The notes under the pieces: generated by a model
What the model was told of the DNA's origin: nothing
Seen by the model: only the letters and a program-made list of their open reading frames with translations
Databases searched by the model: none
Shown here: positions 33,905 to 42,162 of the stretch, piece after piece
How positions within the stretch are numbered: the first letter of the stretch is position 1
Layout of the letters: every line of letters starts with the position of its first letter
Position numbers and translations under genes: made by a program
Origin: Lancefieldella rimae ATCC 49626
GTDB taxonomy: Bacteria; Actinomycetota; Coriobacteriia; Coriobacteriales; Atopobiaceae
Assembly: GCF_000174015.1 (NCBI RefSeq)
Contig: NZ_ACFE01000001.1
Span: 62,001 to 126,000, forward strand
Direction: 5' to 3'
Length of the DNA: 64,000 nucleotides

Positions 33905-34477
33905 TCAATAACGTCCAGCGTAATCACTCTTTGCTACAGTAGTCCATTTTCTAATGAACTTTGTTTTAGCCTCTGTATAAGCATCTCTATTGTGTTCAAA
34001 TTGTTTCCATAAACCCAATTTCAAAGTTTCGTATTCTTTTGCAATCTGTGGATGGTCTTTCAGGTAATCTCGAAAATACAGTTCATCGTTATCTCCGACA
34101 TATCGAAGATGAATGTGAAAGACCTTATCGGCAAACCCGTTTTTAGTATAACCAGAGTTCAAAGATATTCTGCGATCTTCCGTTGACATTCGCAGAAGTC
34201 CACTGCGTTCGATAAGTTGCGCAATACATTCGATATTAGAATCCATTGAAATTTCAACAAGAACGTCGACTATATCTTTTGCCCATATTCCAGGAACTGC
34301 GGTACTACCAATATGACTAATCCTCTTTATAGAGTGTTTAGGTAAAATATATTGTAGCTTGGCTTCCATTTCACTATAAAATGCATCCCATTTGTCATTG
34401 TGCTCGACAAGAAATATTGGGAAAAGTTCCCATAATTCGTTCAGAGACATTTCTGACAGATCTTTTTCTACTTTCAT
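33905..34477 (-). CDS. GrpB (UPF0157) family nucleotidyltransferase-fold protein
   Basis: Protein of 190 residues. The signature IKRISHIGSTAVPGIWAKDIVDVLVE is the GrpB nucleotidyltransferase motif (GSTAVPG...KPIVD), followed by FHIHLRYVGDNDELYFRDYL. Members resemble aminoglycoside-type nucleotidyltransferases, but their substrates are not known. Confidence 0.85.
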   Translation of the reverse strand: MKVEKDLSEMSLNELWELFPIFLVEHNDKWDAFYSEMEAKLQYILPKHSIKRISHIGSTAVPGIWAKDIVDVLVEISMDSNIECIAQLIERSGLLRMSTEDRRISLNSGYTKNGFADKVFHIHLRYVGDNDELYFRDYLKDHPQIAKEYETLKLGLWKQFEHNRDAYTEAKTKFIRKWTTVAKSDYAGRY

Positions 34478-34524
34478 AGTTTTCTTTTCCTTCTTTGATA
34501 GTCTCCTAAATTTGTCTTGATATA

Positions 34525-35286
34525 TTACTTTTTCCTCGCCACAAAGTAGTATCGATGAATTTTTCCCTTGATTACGCCATCTTGCTCAATAATTTTCTGA
34601 GCTTTAAAGAGGTTCTCTTGGTATTTTTTGACTTCAAAGTATGGGAATTCCCAGTCAATGATTCTTGCAAACCAAACAAGAGCACCTACATCATAAAATT
34701 CTATGGGCCTATAGGCTTCAGCTTCCTCAATAATGTCAAATCCATTATTTATGAATTCTTGTCTGGCAATACTTAAATAAGCTTTAGGAAAGGGAAGCTC
34801 GATATCTCCTAGTAGAAGCTCTACCAGGTCTCTGTCATTCTCAGCGCCAACCTGTTGCGTAAGAAACATACCTCCACTTTTAAGAATTCTTTTTAGTTCT
34901 TGTATGTTGTATTTACCGTGTCTGTTGGTGACAAGATCGAAGTAATCATCTTCAAACGGAAGCTCATCTCCTCCGTCAGCTGCCTTAAAATCTATCCCTA
35001 AAGGAAGAAGTCTTTCTTCACATAGTTTGATGTTTGGAGCATAACCTTCGATTGCCGCAGTATGTTCAGGATTGGCGAGAAAAGACAAAAGAAATTCTCC
35101 GCCGCCCGTTTCCATATCTAATAGATAATCAGTATCGTGTAGATAGGATTTGATGATATTTCCAAAGTCCCATGGAAGATCATCCTCTTCTTTATATCTG
35201 TCCCTAATGTGAGAGAAATCCCACCCCTTGATATGAGCGATCTCTTGTTCATGTAGCCATTGGGTGAGAAGTGCTTGTTTTTCCAT
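34525..35286 (-). CDS. Class I SAM methyltransferase
   Basis: Protein of 253 residues. Motif I is LLDMETGGGEFLLSFLANP, with EGYAPNIKLCEERL, DYFDLVTNRHGKYNIQELKRILKSGG and a C-terminal cap. It resembles small-molecule methyltransferases from Firmicutes. AT-rich codon use stands out from the housekeeping genes nearby. Confidence 0.8.
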   Translation of the reverse strand: MEKQALLTQWLHEQEIAHIKGWDFSHIRDRYKEEDDLPWDFGNIIKSYLHDTDYLLDMETGGGEFLLSFLANPEHTAAIEGYAPNIKLCEERLLPLGIDFKAADGGDELPFEDDYFDLVTNRHGKYNIQELKRILKSGGMFLTQQVGAENDRDLVELLLGDIELPFPKAYLSIARQEFINNGFDIIEEAEAYRPIEFYDVGALVWFARIIDWEFPYFEVKKYQENLFKAQKIIEQDGVIKGKIHRYYFVARKK

Positions 35287-35423
35287 AGGTTTCCCAACTT
35301 TTGTGGACTGGTTCTGAATATCAATGTAATCAAAAGGGCTTGGTGTCTGCTGAAGTATAACACCCAGCTAAAATAATTCGTCAGAAGAGTCAAAAAATAA
35401 TCAATGCATTGCGTAATAACTAC

Positions 35424-35463
35424 TTGCAATTGCTTGCAATATCTTGCGTTGTTTTAGTAAAAT
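35424..35463 (+). promoter_or_regulatory. Promoter and 10-bp repeats before the second TA pair
   Basis: TTGCAA (35434-35439) and TAAAAT (35458-35463) are 18 bp apart. TTGC begins direct repeats at 35424, 35434 and 35444, exactly 10 bp apart and covering the -35 box, a likely autoregulatory operator. Confidence 0.55.
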
Positions 35464-35488
35464 GGGAGCAGAAAGGAGCGTAATTCTT

Positions 35489-35794
35489 ATGGCAAATACC
35501 AATGCTGTTTATGCACGAATTGACCACAATCTCAAAGAAAATGCGGAAAGTATTTTGAGCCAACTTGGAATTTCTCCATCCTCGGCAATACAAATGCTTT
35601 ATAGCCAAATTGTCCTTCAAAAAGGGATGCCTTTTGATCTTCGCATACCCGTTCATACACCTGTCGCAATGGGTGGTTTAACACGAGAAGAACTTGATTC
35701 AGAACTGCAAAAAGGTGTTGACTCTCTTGCAAGAGGAAAGTCTTATAGCGTAGATGAAGTAGACCAGCTATTCTCCAAGGAATACGGTATATGA
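35489..35794 (+). CDS. RelB/DinJ-family antitoxin
   Basis: Protein of 101 residues. The N-terminal ribbon-helix-helix reads VYARIDHNLKENAESILSQLGISPSSAIQMLY, as in RelB/DinJ. The C-terminal part (LTREELDSELQKGVDSLARGKSYSVDEV) is the usual toxin-wrapping tail. AAAGGAG precedes ATG 35489. It overlaps the toxin gene by ATGA. Confidence 0.87.
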   Translation: MANTNAVYARIDHNLKENAESILSQLGISPSSAIQMLYSQIVLQKGMPFDLRIPVHTPVAMGGLTREELDSELQKGVDSLARGKSYSVDEVDQLFSKEYGI

Positions 35795-36129
35795 GTAAGC
35801 ACTATAAAGTGACTTATACTTCACAAGCGCTACAGGATCTTACTGAACTATATGAATATATTTGCTTTATTTTACGAGCTCCTAAAGCAGCAGAAAATCA
35901 GTCTTCTCGTATCAGAAGGATTATTCGTTCACTTGATACAATGCCCATGCGACATTCACTTGTTCCATGGGAGCCCTGGTATTCTATGGGGATTCGTAAA
36001 GTATCTATTGATAACTACATGGCTTTTTACTGCGTTGATAAAGAGAAGGGTGTCGTAACTGTTATTCGTATTTTCTATTCAGGCAGAAACATTAAAGACA
36101 TAATTAAAAATACGAGCAACAGTTTATAG
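35791..36129 (+). CDS. RelE/ParE-family toxin
   Basis: Protein of 112 residues. It begins YKVTYTSQALQDLTELYEYI, the ParE/RelE helix hairpin, and ends with YMAFYCVDKEKGVVTVIRIFYSGRNI, the typical strand-Arg-Tyr end. Whether it poisons gyrase (ParE) or mRNA (RelE) cannot be told from sequence. It is coupled to the antitoxin. Confidence 0.87.
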   Translation: MSKHYKVTYTSQALQDLTELYEYICFILRAPKAAENQSSRIRRIIRSLDTMPMRHSLVPWEPWYSMGIRKVSIDNYMAFYCVDKEKGVVTVIRIFYSGRNIKDIIKNTSNSL

Positions 36130-36199
36130 AAGCAAAATATCGCCGTGGGTTAAGACTACTGTTGAAATAAACAGGTATACATACCATTTTGCAAAAGGG

Positions 36200-36421
36200 C
36201 TAATCAGGCTTCTTAACCCTCGACATCAGACAGACATTCTCCACATGGCTCGACACGTCCATTTTGATGTCAGGGCATATTGCTGTTCGCGGAAACATAT
36301 CCACCGCTTTCAGGAAAGCCGTATAAAATGGGCCTTTTTCGGGCATCGCGTTTTTCATCGTCTCAACCCTTGCCCGGTTTGCGAGTGGATGGATTTTCAT
36401 CGTCTCAACCCTAATAGCCAC
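36200..36421 (-). pseudogene. Displaced 3' fragment of an rlmD-like methyltransferase gene
   Basis: The frame encodes VDMFPRT followed, after an unfamiliar stretch, by HVENVCLMSRVKKPD, the C-terminal signature of TrmA/RlmD RNA methyltransferases (the intact copy at 40755 ends VDLFPQTFHVENVVLMSRVER). Upstream of it, TTTTCATCGTCTCAACCCT occurs twice (36352-36370 and 36394-36412, 42 bp apart; both encode RVETMK on this strand). Nothing of the catalytic domain is left, so it is a remnant. It overlaps the end of the Mrr-type gene. Confidence 0.6.
36211..36246. repeat. Possible att-like repeat, distal copy
   Basis: About 80 percent identical over 36 bp to 40762-40797 at the 3' end of rlmD, in the same orientation. 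The shared core is CGACATCA and ACATTCTCCACATG. It brackets a 4.5-kb islet. Confidence 0.45.
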
Positions 36422-37178
36422 GATACTTTCTTGCGCTCTTCTGGATCAAATCGTGGATTTCATCAACATCAATTACGCTCATCATGGTATTTTGTTTTTC
36501 AACAAATCTGCGGGCTCCACGCGTAACATGACCGGTAGTTACAAGAATCGCCTTGTTAATACGATCTGTCGATTGCACACCATACAGGGACCTTACTGTG
36601 CTCACTCCAACAGAATTCTGTCTTCCATATCTTTTACATTCGATATAGAAAACAACAGGCTTTCCCATCTCGTATTTTGTCGCAATGATATCTCGTCCAT
36701 CGTCTCTGGTCTGCTGTGTTAAGATTGTTTCAAACCCTTGATCCTGTAGTACTCGCTCTATAACCTCTTCAAATTCCCGTGGTGAAATGTCATAAATCAT
36801 TTCTGGAGACTGCGCAATTTCCATAATCATCTGCTTGACTCTTGTATACTCCGGATAGGCATCATCAGGATCAAAATCATCGCGGCTATAGATAACTCCC
36901 ATATGCGGCTCCACTTCAAAGGAGCCACCTTCAATTTCGCAATCTTCGTAATCGAACGCTCCTACCGGATATTCATATCCAGATATTCTGAAGGATATTC
37001 TGTTCCCGCAGCAGTCGCATTCAAATCCGCCTTCGTGCCTATATTCTATTTCTTCACCCATGCCATTATCGCCGTGATCATAAACATAGGTTTCAAAATC
37101 AAAATCCTCTTTATGAATTCCTGTTATTTCCCGGCATCTGTTGCAACGGATGAAAACATCTTCTAATAGCTCCATCAT
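36411..37178 (-). CDS. Mrr-type restriction endonuclease with N-terminal zinc finger
   Basis: Protein of 255 residues. The N-terminal part has a CNRC pair (Cys12, Cys15) and a CDCC cluster (Cys54-57) that could bind zinc. The C-terminal Mrr_cat domain starts at ISPREFEEVIERVLQDQGF, with catalytic Asp163 (GRDIIA) and Glu180-Cys-Lys182 (YIECKR). Such nucleases cut modified or foreign DNA. Start 37178 overlaps the stop of the upstream DUF262 gene as ATGA, so the two are translated together and probably work together. Confidence 0.82.
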   Translation of the reverse strand: MMELLEDVFIRCNRCREITGIHKEDFDFETYVYDHGDNGMGEEIEYRHEGGFECDCCGNRISFRISGYEYPVGAFDYEDCEIEGGSFEVEPHMGVIYSRDDFDPDDAYPEYTRVKQMIMEIAQSPEMIYDISPREFEEVIERVLQDQGFETILTQQTRDDGRDIIATKYEMGKPVVFYIECKRYGRQNSVGVSTVRSLYGVQSTDRINKAILVTTGHVTRGARRFVEKQNTMMSVIDVDEIHDLIQKSARKYRGY

Positions 37179-38998
37179 ACAAACATCTCCGTATTCCATA
37201 CCAGATTAACCAGCTGCACGAGAAGCTGAATCCGCTCAGTGATTTCCGTCTTTCCGAACTGTGCGTAAGGCTTGAATCCCAGACCGTTATCAGCTATGAA
37301 TTTCTTGAACTTCGGATTGTTCTGATAGGCCTGATCTCCCAGCGACTCGGTATAAATGTTTCCTTCATTGGAGCAATACTTCGAGAGCTTGTAGTCATAT
37401 TTGGAGTCGTTCAGGCTGGCATTGATACTCTTATGCAAAAGCAGCAATGCGCCGAAACTATTCCTCCACCGTCTGAACTCTTCCCGATCAGCGTATTCGC
37501 TTGTGAACCACTCGTAATGATCCGGGATGATATGCTCAATTTCAAATGGATTCTTTGTCTGCGTATTCATGTAATTACAGTAATTTGAAGCCACTCCGGT
37601 CTGCTCCTCTATATAACCGGTGATGCGGGCAAGCATGTTCTTGATGTACTTCTTAGTAAAGCTGTTCAGACGCAGCTCAGGAAGTGCCGCTGCCGGATCA
37701 TAGGCAAGATTCTTATATTGAGCCTTCAGTCGAGCCTTCAGGTCATCGATACTACATCTGCGGATGTTCTTCGTTACGTTGAATACATAGTTTTTGATAG
37801 TACTGTAATCAACGGTTTTGTAATTCGTAACTCTGGCAGTGATCAGCAGGTCAATGAACCGGGCTACCAGATTCATTTTTTCGATGATGACCGGCCATGT
37901 ATCCTCATAGCAAATCGGTGCCAGCAACAGCTGCGGCTGGAGCGTAAAATTGACCTGCGCATTGTAATAAATGTATTTTGTCTCTTCCGCGAAGGTGCTC
38001 TCTGCCTCGTGGATTTTCTTGTAGACATCAGCGAACTTCGAGAACTTCATGATGAAAAGTTCGAAATCGTCCGTTGTGGAAAGACCCAGCTTATCTCGCT
38101 CATCACGTACCCATTTATGGAAAGAGCCACCAATAATATCAAAGTCCTGATTCACAGCACCGGCTTTCGTTTCACGAATAGTCTCCGCGTACTGTGCTCT
38201 CAGCCACGCCTTGATAAAAGTCTCATCGCCCTTGTCATCATCCTTCTTGAGCGAGAGGACCTTATCCTTCCAGACGTCATTCAGCTTTTCACGCTTTGAA
38301 TCGTCCTTAATTTCAGACAGCAGATAACCCTTCAGCATTTCCGTCGATGTCAGGCTAAGGCCACGGTCATTCATCGTTACGAAAACCTTATGCGCATCCT
38401 GCTCTGTTGTGGCAACAATCTCAATGAAGAACACCTTCTCAGCCAGCCAGTCGCAGAAATGCAAAAGCATATCGTCCGTAATATCATCAGCAGGGAAGAC
38501 GTCGACGATATCGTTGTATCTGCCATAAAGATTTCTCACGGATTCGCCAACATCAGTCGTGTCATATGGCTGGTCATTGAAAATAGCATTCATGCAATCT
38601 GACCGGTCCTCAACATTGATATTGAAAGACTTTGTGCCATAGGCTTCGGAGAAAATCATCTGCTCGATCATGCTATAATTCTGGCCAAGCGTGCGCAGCC
38701 GGTTATTGAGATACATCAGCAACAGAGTAAGCGACGAAAACCTCTGCTGCCCGTCAATGATGGCATTCTCTCTTCCAGCCAGAACAATGGAGCCCATGAA
38801 ATATGCGCCATAATCCTGTACCTTCTGACGGCTGTCGCCCGGAATATAGTAATCCAAAAACTCCGATGTAAGGTCATCAATCAGCTCTTCGATATGCTTC
38901 CTCTGCCACATGTATTCCCTCTGGTAATAGTGGATGGAATACTTTGTGTTCTGTAGCAGCTGCTTCAAACTCTTAGGAGAGCCTTCAATCTTTTTCAT
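37175..38998 (-). CDS. DUF262/DUF1524 (GmrSD-like) restriction protein
   Basis: Protein of 607 residues. The N-terminal DUF262 domain has YYQREYMWQ, FMGSIVL and the ParB-like nucleotide-binding motif IIDGQQRFSSL (residues 80-90). The C-terminal DUF1524 domain has the HNH-type motif FEIEHIIPDH (about 485-494) with NSFGALLLLHKSINASLND. GmrSD enzymes restrict glucosylated-hydroxymethylcytosine phage DNA. GGAGGTAAC precedes the ATG. It is coupled to the Mrr-type gene. Confidence 0.87.
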   Translation of the reverse strand: MKKIEGSPKSLKQLLQNTKYSIHYYQREYMWQRKHIEELIDDLTSEFLDYYIPGDSRQKVQDYGAYFMGSIVLAGRENAIIDGQQRFSSLTLLLMYLNNRLRTLGQNYSMIEQMIFSEAYGTKSFNINVEDRSDCMNAIFNDQPYDTTDVGESVRNLYGRYNDIVDVFPADDITDDMLLHFCDWLAEKVFFIEIVATTEQDAHKVFVTMNDRGLSLTSTEMLKGYLLSEIKDDSKREKLNDVWKDKVLSLKKDDDKGDETFIKAWLRAQYAETIRETKAGAVNQDFDIIGGSFHKWVRDERDKLGLSTTDDFELFIMKFSKFADVYKKIHEAESTFAEETKYIYYNAQVNFTLQPQLLLAPICYEDTWPVIIEKMNLVARFIDLLITARVTNYKTVDYSTIKNYVFNVTKNIRRCSIDDLKARLKAQYKNLAYDPAAALPELRLNSFTKKYIKNMLARITGYIEEQTGVASNYCNYMNTQTKNPFEIEHIIPDHYEWFTSEYADREEFRRWRNSFGALLLLHKSINASLNDSKYDYKLSKYCSNEGNIYTESLGDQAYQNNPKFKKFIADNGLGFKPYAQFGKTEITERIQLLVQLVNLVWNTEMFV

Positions 38999-39075
38999 GT
39001 GTTACCTCCGCAATACTTATATGATCGAGCCTGCCTCTTCGTCGTCAATGAAAAGTCCCGGTCTGTTCTTATCTA

Positions 39076-39518
39076 TTATCCTATTATCTCTGCTTCTGTC
39101 CTTGCATTATTATTAGAGCACTTGAGCAAAGAGCGATGCAGCTTCCAGCCTTCTTCTGTCTTAACCAGATACTTCGGATTGTCCTTTATGTAGTTTGCCG
39201 GTTCACGAGAGAAGCCATTTCTCTGTAAAAACACTGTCAGCTCATTGGTGGTGCCGTACTCCACGAATTCATACCAGTTGTTATCATCCAGAGAATGTTC
39301 ACCGTGAATTGACTTGTACATATTCGAAAACCGCAAGAAATAGTTTGAGATGCTGAATAGAATGATGTTTTCAATCACCTCCAGCGTATCTGCGAAAACT
39401 ATATTCTTGTGCTCCGGCGTCCCCTCAAAATATGACGGTGTATAATCATTCAACCAGAATCTGTCCGGGTGATTCGTCATATGCTGGATTGCCTGACGCA
39501 TAATATAGTTGAGCTCTT
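39076..39518 (-). pseudogene. 3' fragment of a helicase-like gene
   Basis: The open frame (QEELNYIMRQAIQHMTNHPDRFWLNDYTPSYF ... EYGTTNELTVFLQRNGFSREPANYI) looks like the C-terminal end of a large DEAD/DEAH-box helicase of defence islands; that assignment is tentative. It has no start of its own. Upstream it joins the HD gene out of frame at about 39510-39520, so it is the downstream side of a deletion. Confidence 0.5.
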
Positions 39519-39782
39519 CTTGCCTTCCACATCGTATGCATAGGTATCTCCGGCATCGATCTCAACGACGTCATGGATCAGGCACATCAGCATCACCTTC
39601 GCAATATCTATCGGCTCATTGGAATATTCCCGCAGAAGATAGGCTATGATCGCCATATGCCATGCGTGTTCTACGTCATTTTCATTTCTGCCATGTCCGG
39701 AGAGATGCGTCTGACGGAATACATTCTTTTCCTTATCGATTTCAAGTGAAAAATCCAATTGCCTTTTTATGCGTTCATCCAT
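39477..39782 (-). pseudogene. Truncated YfbR-like HD phosphohydrolase
   Basis: Residues 1-90 (FRQTHLSGHGRNENDVEHAWHMAIIAYLL ... LMCLIHDVVEIDAGDTYAYDVEGKK) match the N-terminal half of HD-domain nucleotidases of the YfbR/HDDC2 type, with His and HD ligands present. After GKK the frame runs 12 unrelated residues to a stop, where intact members continue for about 80-100 residues. The 3' half has been replaced by the helicase fragment. Confidence 0.7.
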
Positions 39783-39845
39783 ATGTATCTTCCCTCATTT
39801 TTTCGCTCCCCGCCGTCTGTGATGGTAGTGTGGGTGCCTTGTTTA

Positions 39846-40586
39846 TTACATGATCATTTCTAGAAGTTCTTTTACATATTTTTCTGGATGGTTGATGGAA
39901 TACTCACCGTGATACAATCCCGCTTTAATATCAAGAATACTTTCCGGTAACATCCCGTGCAAAAGCTGCGCGGATCTCAGCATGGACTTCTGTTCGTTTC
40001 CTCCAACGATAATTCGTATATGTATGTGGTTTTCTCGAAGTTCAGGCTTTATTTTATACGCAGTGTTTGCTTTCAGAAAAGCGATCATGTTATTTTTTGA
40101 GATTTTCGACGTATCACGATAATAGTCTTCAAAAAGATCTTCACGAATGCGAAGATAACGAAATTGTGTTTTTGTAAACCATTTCTTTTGAATCAGGCCA
40201 TAACTCGAAGCAAATGTTGGTCCGATCAGAGCGTTTGTCATCTTGGATGGAATAACAGAAGCACTCTCAATGACAGCATATCGGCAAATATTATTCCGCT
40301 GTGTCAGCATTTCCACTAAAACCTGAGCACCAAGGGACAGCCCTCCTATGAGCAAAATTGAGCCACCATATTCGCTGTCAATAAAGGAGATGAGACGACT
40401 TGCGTTTTTTTCAATGCTGACAAAATCTGCATCGCTGTCTGCATGTCCGTCAAGAATCGGCAGTACAACATGGTAGTGATCTTTGAGTATTTCCGCTTCG
40501 GCTCTGTAATTCCACCACGACAATCCACCGCCGTGAAGCAGCATGATAATGTCGCGATTTTGTTTTCCGTATTCTATAATCTTCAT
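39846..40586 (-). CDS. Alpha/beta hydrolase
   Basis: Protein of 246 residues. Oxyanion segment IIMLLHGGGLSWWNYR, nucleophile elbow GGLSLG and a late His in AGLYHGEYSINHP follow the alpha/beta hydrolase order. The substrate is unknown. Start 40586 follows GGAG. It lies inside the islet next to rlmD. Confidence 0.8.
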   Translation of the reverse strand: MKIIEYGKQNRDIIMLLHGGGLSWWNYRAEAEILKDHYHVVLPILDGHADSDADFVSIEKNASRLISFIDSEYGGSILLIGGLSLGAQVLVEMLTQRNNICRYAVIESASVIPSKMTNALIGPTFASSYGLIQKKWFTKTQFRYLRIREDLFEDYYRDTSKISKNNMIAFLKANTAYKIKPELRENHIHIRIIVGGNEQKSMLRSAQLLHGMLPESILDIKAGLYHGEYSINHPEKYVKELLEMIM

Positions 40587-40754
40587 GCCCGCTCCAATCA
40601 TATATCATTTTTCCGACATCCAAACCGGCCACTCAACCCTCCGGCAAAACGCCTTTGATATGTTCCCACGGAGCGATTTTTGCGGTCTGAGCGAGACCTC
40701 GGTACTGATGGTCAAATCCTCACAACGCCCATAAATCAAGCACTTTTTCACATA

Positions 40755-42161
40755 TCACCGCTCAACCCGCGACATCAAGACTACATTCTCCACATGAAAC
40801 GTTTGGGGGAAAAGATCAACGGGTGTGACGCTTACGGGCTTAAACGTTCCCGCATCAACAAAGCGACGCAGGTCACGCGCAAGGGTTGCCGGATCACACG
40901 AGACATAGGCAATTGCACGAGCACTCTGCTCAGAGAGCTGCTTTACAACATCAGGAGCAAGTCCCGCACGTGGCGGGTCAACTACGATAACATCCGCATC
41001 GGTATCGGGAAACGAACGTCCCGCATCTCCGCCGATGGCATCAACGTTACTCCAGCCGGCGTCCTCCAGATTGCGTCGCAGGTCACGCACAGCCGGGCCG
41101 TATGATTCAACTGCAGAGACAAATCCGACGCGACGGGCAAGCGGCAGCGTAAACGTACCGGCACCGCAATAGAGATCCATGGCCTCATCGCTATCCCGTA
41201 CGTCAAGCGCGGAGAGTACCAGCTCTACGAGCTTCTCGGCACCTTTGGTGTTGACTTGAAAAAACGATGGGGCAGAGACGCGCATGCGCTCGTCGCCGAT
41301 AAGCTCTGACCAAGAGCCTGCGCCGGACAGCCGCTCAACGCCTGCAATGCGCCGGGCCTTGCTCGATCCCTTTGTCATCACGCGTACGATGCTTGTGGCG
41401 CCCGTAGCATCTTCCAGCACGCGTGCAACCTGCGCTCGGGGAAAGCCGCCGGGAGCCGTCCATAGTGCTACTTCAACGTCTTTTGTGCGACGAGACGTGC
41501 GAATGCCAATGCGCTCAATGTCAAGCTCGTGGGAGCCGGAAAGGTAGGAAAGGGCACCGCTCACTGCGCCGACGATCTTTTCATGAGCCTTGTCCAAAAG
41601 CGGACAATCTTTGATGCGAACGATATCTTGGCCGTTTGGTGCATACATGCCCACAAGCGTTTTGCGCCCGACTCGCTTAAAAGCAAGTTCAATCTTATTG
41701 CGATATCCCCAGGGTTCTCCCGGAGCTACGATATCGCGCACCAGATCGGAAGTCTCTTTCGGCGAGAAGTGCCCGATGCGCTCGAGTGCCGAGACAACTC
41801 CGGCCTTCTTCTCGCGAAGCTGAGATTCGTAGGTCATATTGCCCCAGGGAGCAGCTCCTGTAAGCGCGACAAAAGGAAGGGGACTTGTGATGCGCTCGGG
41901 CGACGGCTCAAGAACCCCCGTGAGCGTGGCTCGAGAAAAGCGCTCACCGTCGTCTGTCAGTCTTGCACGGACAGTGTCTCTAGGAACGGCTCCGCCGGAG
42001 ACAAAAACCGTCTTGCCATCGGCGGTGTGCGCTATGGCATCCGCACCGTAGCTCATGCGCTCAATGACAAGCTCAAGTTCAACCGCATGCACCGCGTCGT
42101 TGTGAGAGCAAGCGGAAGCATCTGAGGCAGCGCCATTGTGAAAACGAGCAAAAGTATCCAC
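40755..42161 (-). CDS. rlmD: 23S rRNA (uracil-5-)-methyltransferase RlmD/RlmCD-like
   Basis: TrmA-family RNA methyltransferase of 468 residues. An N-terminal TRAM domain (ELVIERMSYGADAIAHTADGKTVFV) precedes the catalytic domain with LYCGAGTFTLPLA, VVDPPRAGL and the catalytic cysteine in AYVSCDPATLARDL, ending HVENVVLMSRVER. I place the start at GTG 42161, one base after the trpS stop; the frame is open into trpS but that part is its shadow. The cysteines of a 4Fe-4S site seen in E. coli RlmD are mostly absent. Confidence 0.9.
   Translation of the reverse strand: MDTFARFHNGAASDASACSHNDAVHAVELELVIERMSYGADAIAHTADGKTVFVSGGAVPRDTVRARLTDDGERFSRATLTGVLEPSPERITSPLPFVALTGAAPWGNMTYESQLREKKAGVVSALERIGHFSPKETSDLVRDIVAPGEPWGYRNKIELAFKRVGRKTLVGMYAPNGQDIVRIKDCPLLDKAHEKIVGAVSGALSYLSGSHELDIERIGIRTSRRTKDVEVALWTAPGGFPRAQVARVLEDATGATSIVRVMTKGSSKARRIAGVERLSGAGSWSELIGDERMRVSAPSFFQVNTKGAEKLVELVLSALDVRDSDEAMDLYCGAGTFTLPLARRVGFVSAVESYGPAVRDLRRNLEDAGWSNVDAIGGDAGRSFPDTDADVIVVDPPRAGLAPDVVKQLSEQSARAIAYVSCDPATLARDLRRFVDAGTFKPVSVTPVDLFPQTFHVENVVLMSRVER
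40762..40797. repeat. Possible att-like repeat at the rlmD 3' end
   Basis: Proximal copy of the 36-bp similarity described at 36211-36246. It encodes HVENVVLMSR, so integration here would leave the gene intact, as for integrative elements known to use the rum/rlmD 3' end in streptococci. Confidence 0.45.
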
Positions 42162-42162
42162 G

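Noticed and set aside
41529-42125. 198-codon frame antisense to rlmD
   Set aside because: Shadow frame; rlmD motifs are intact on the other strand.
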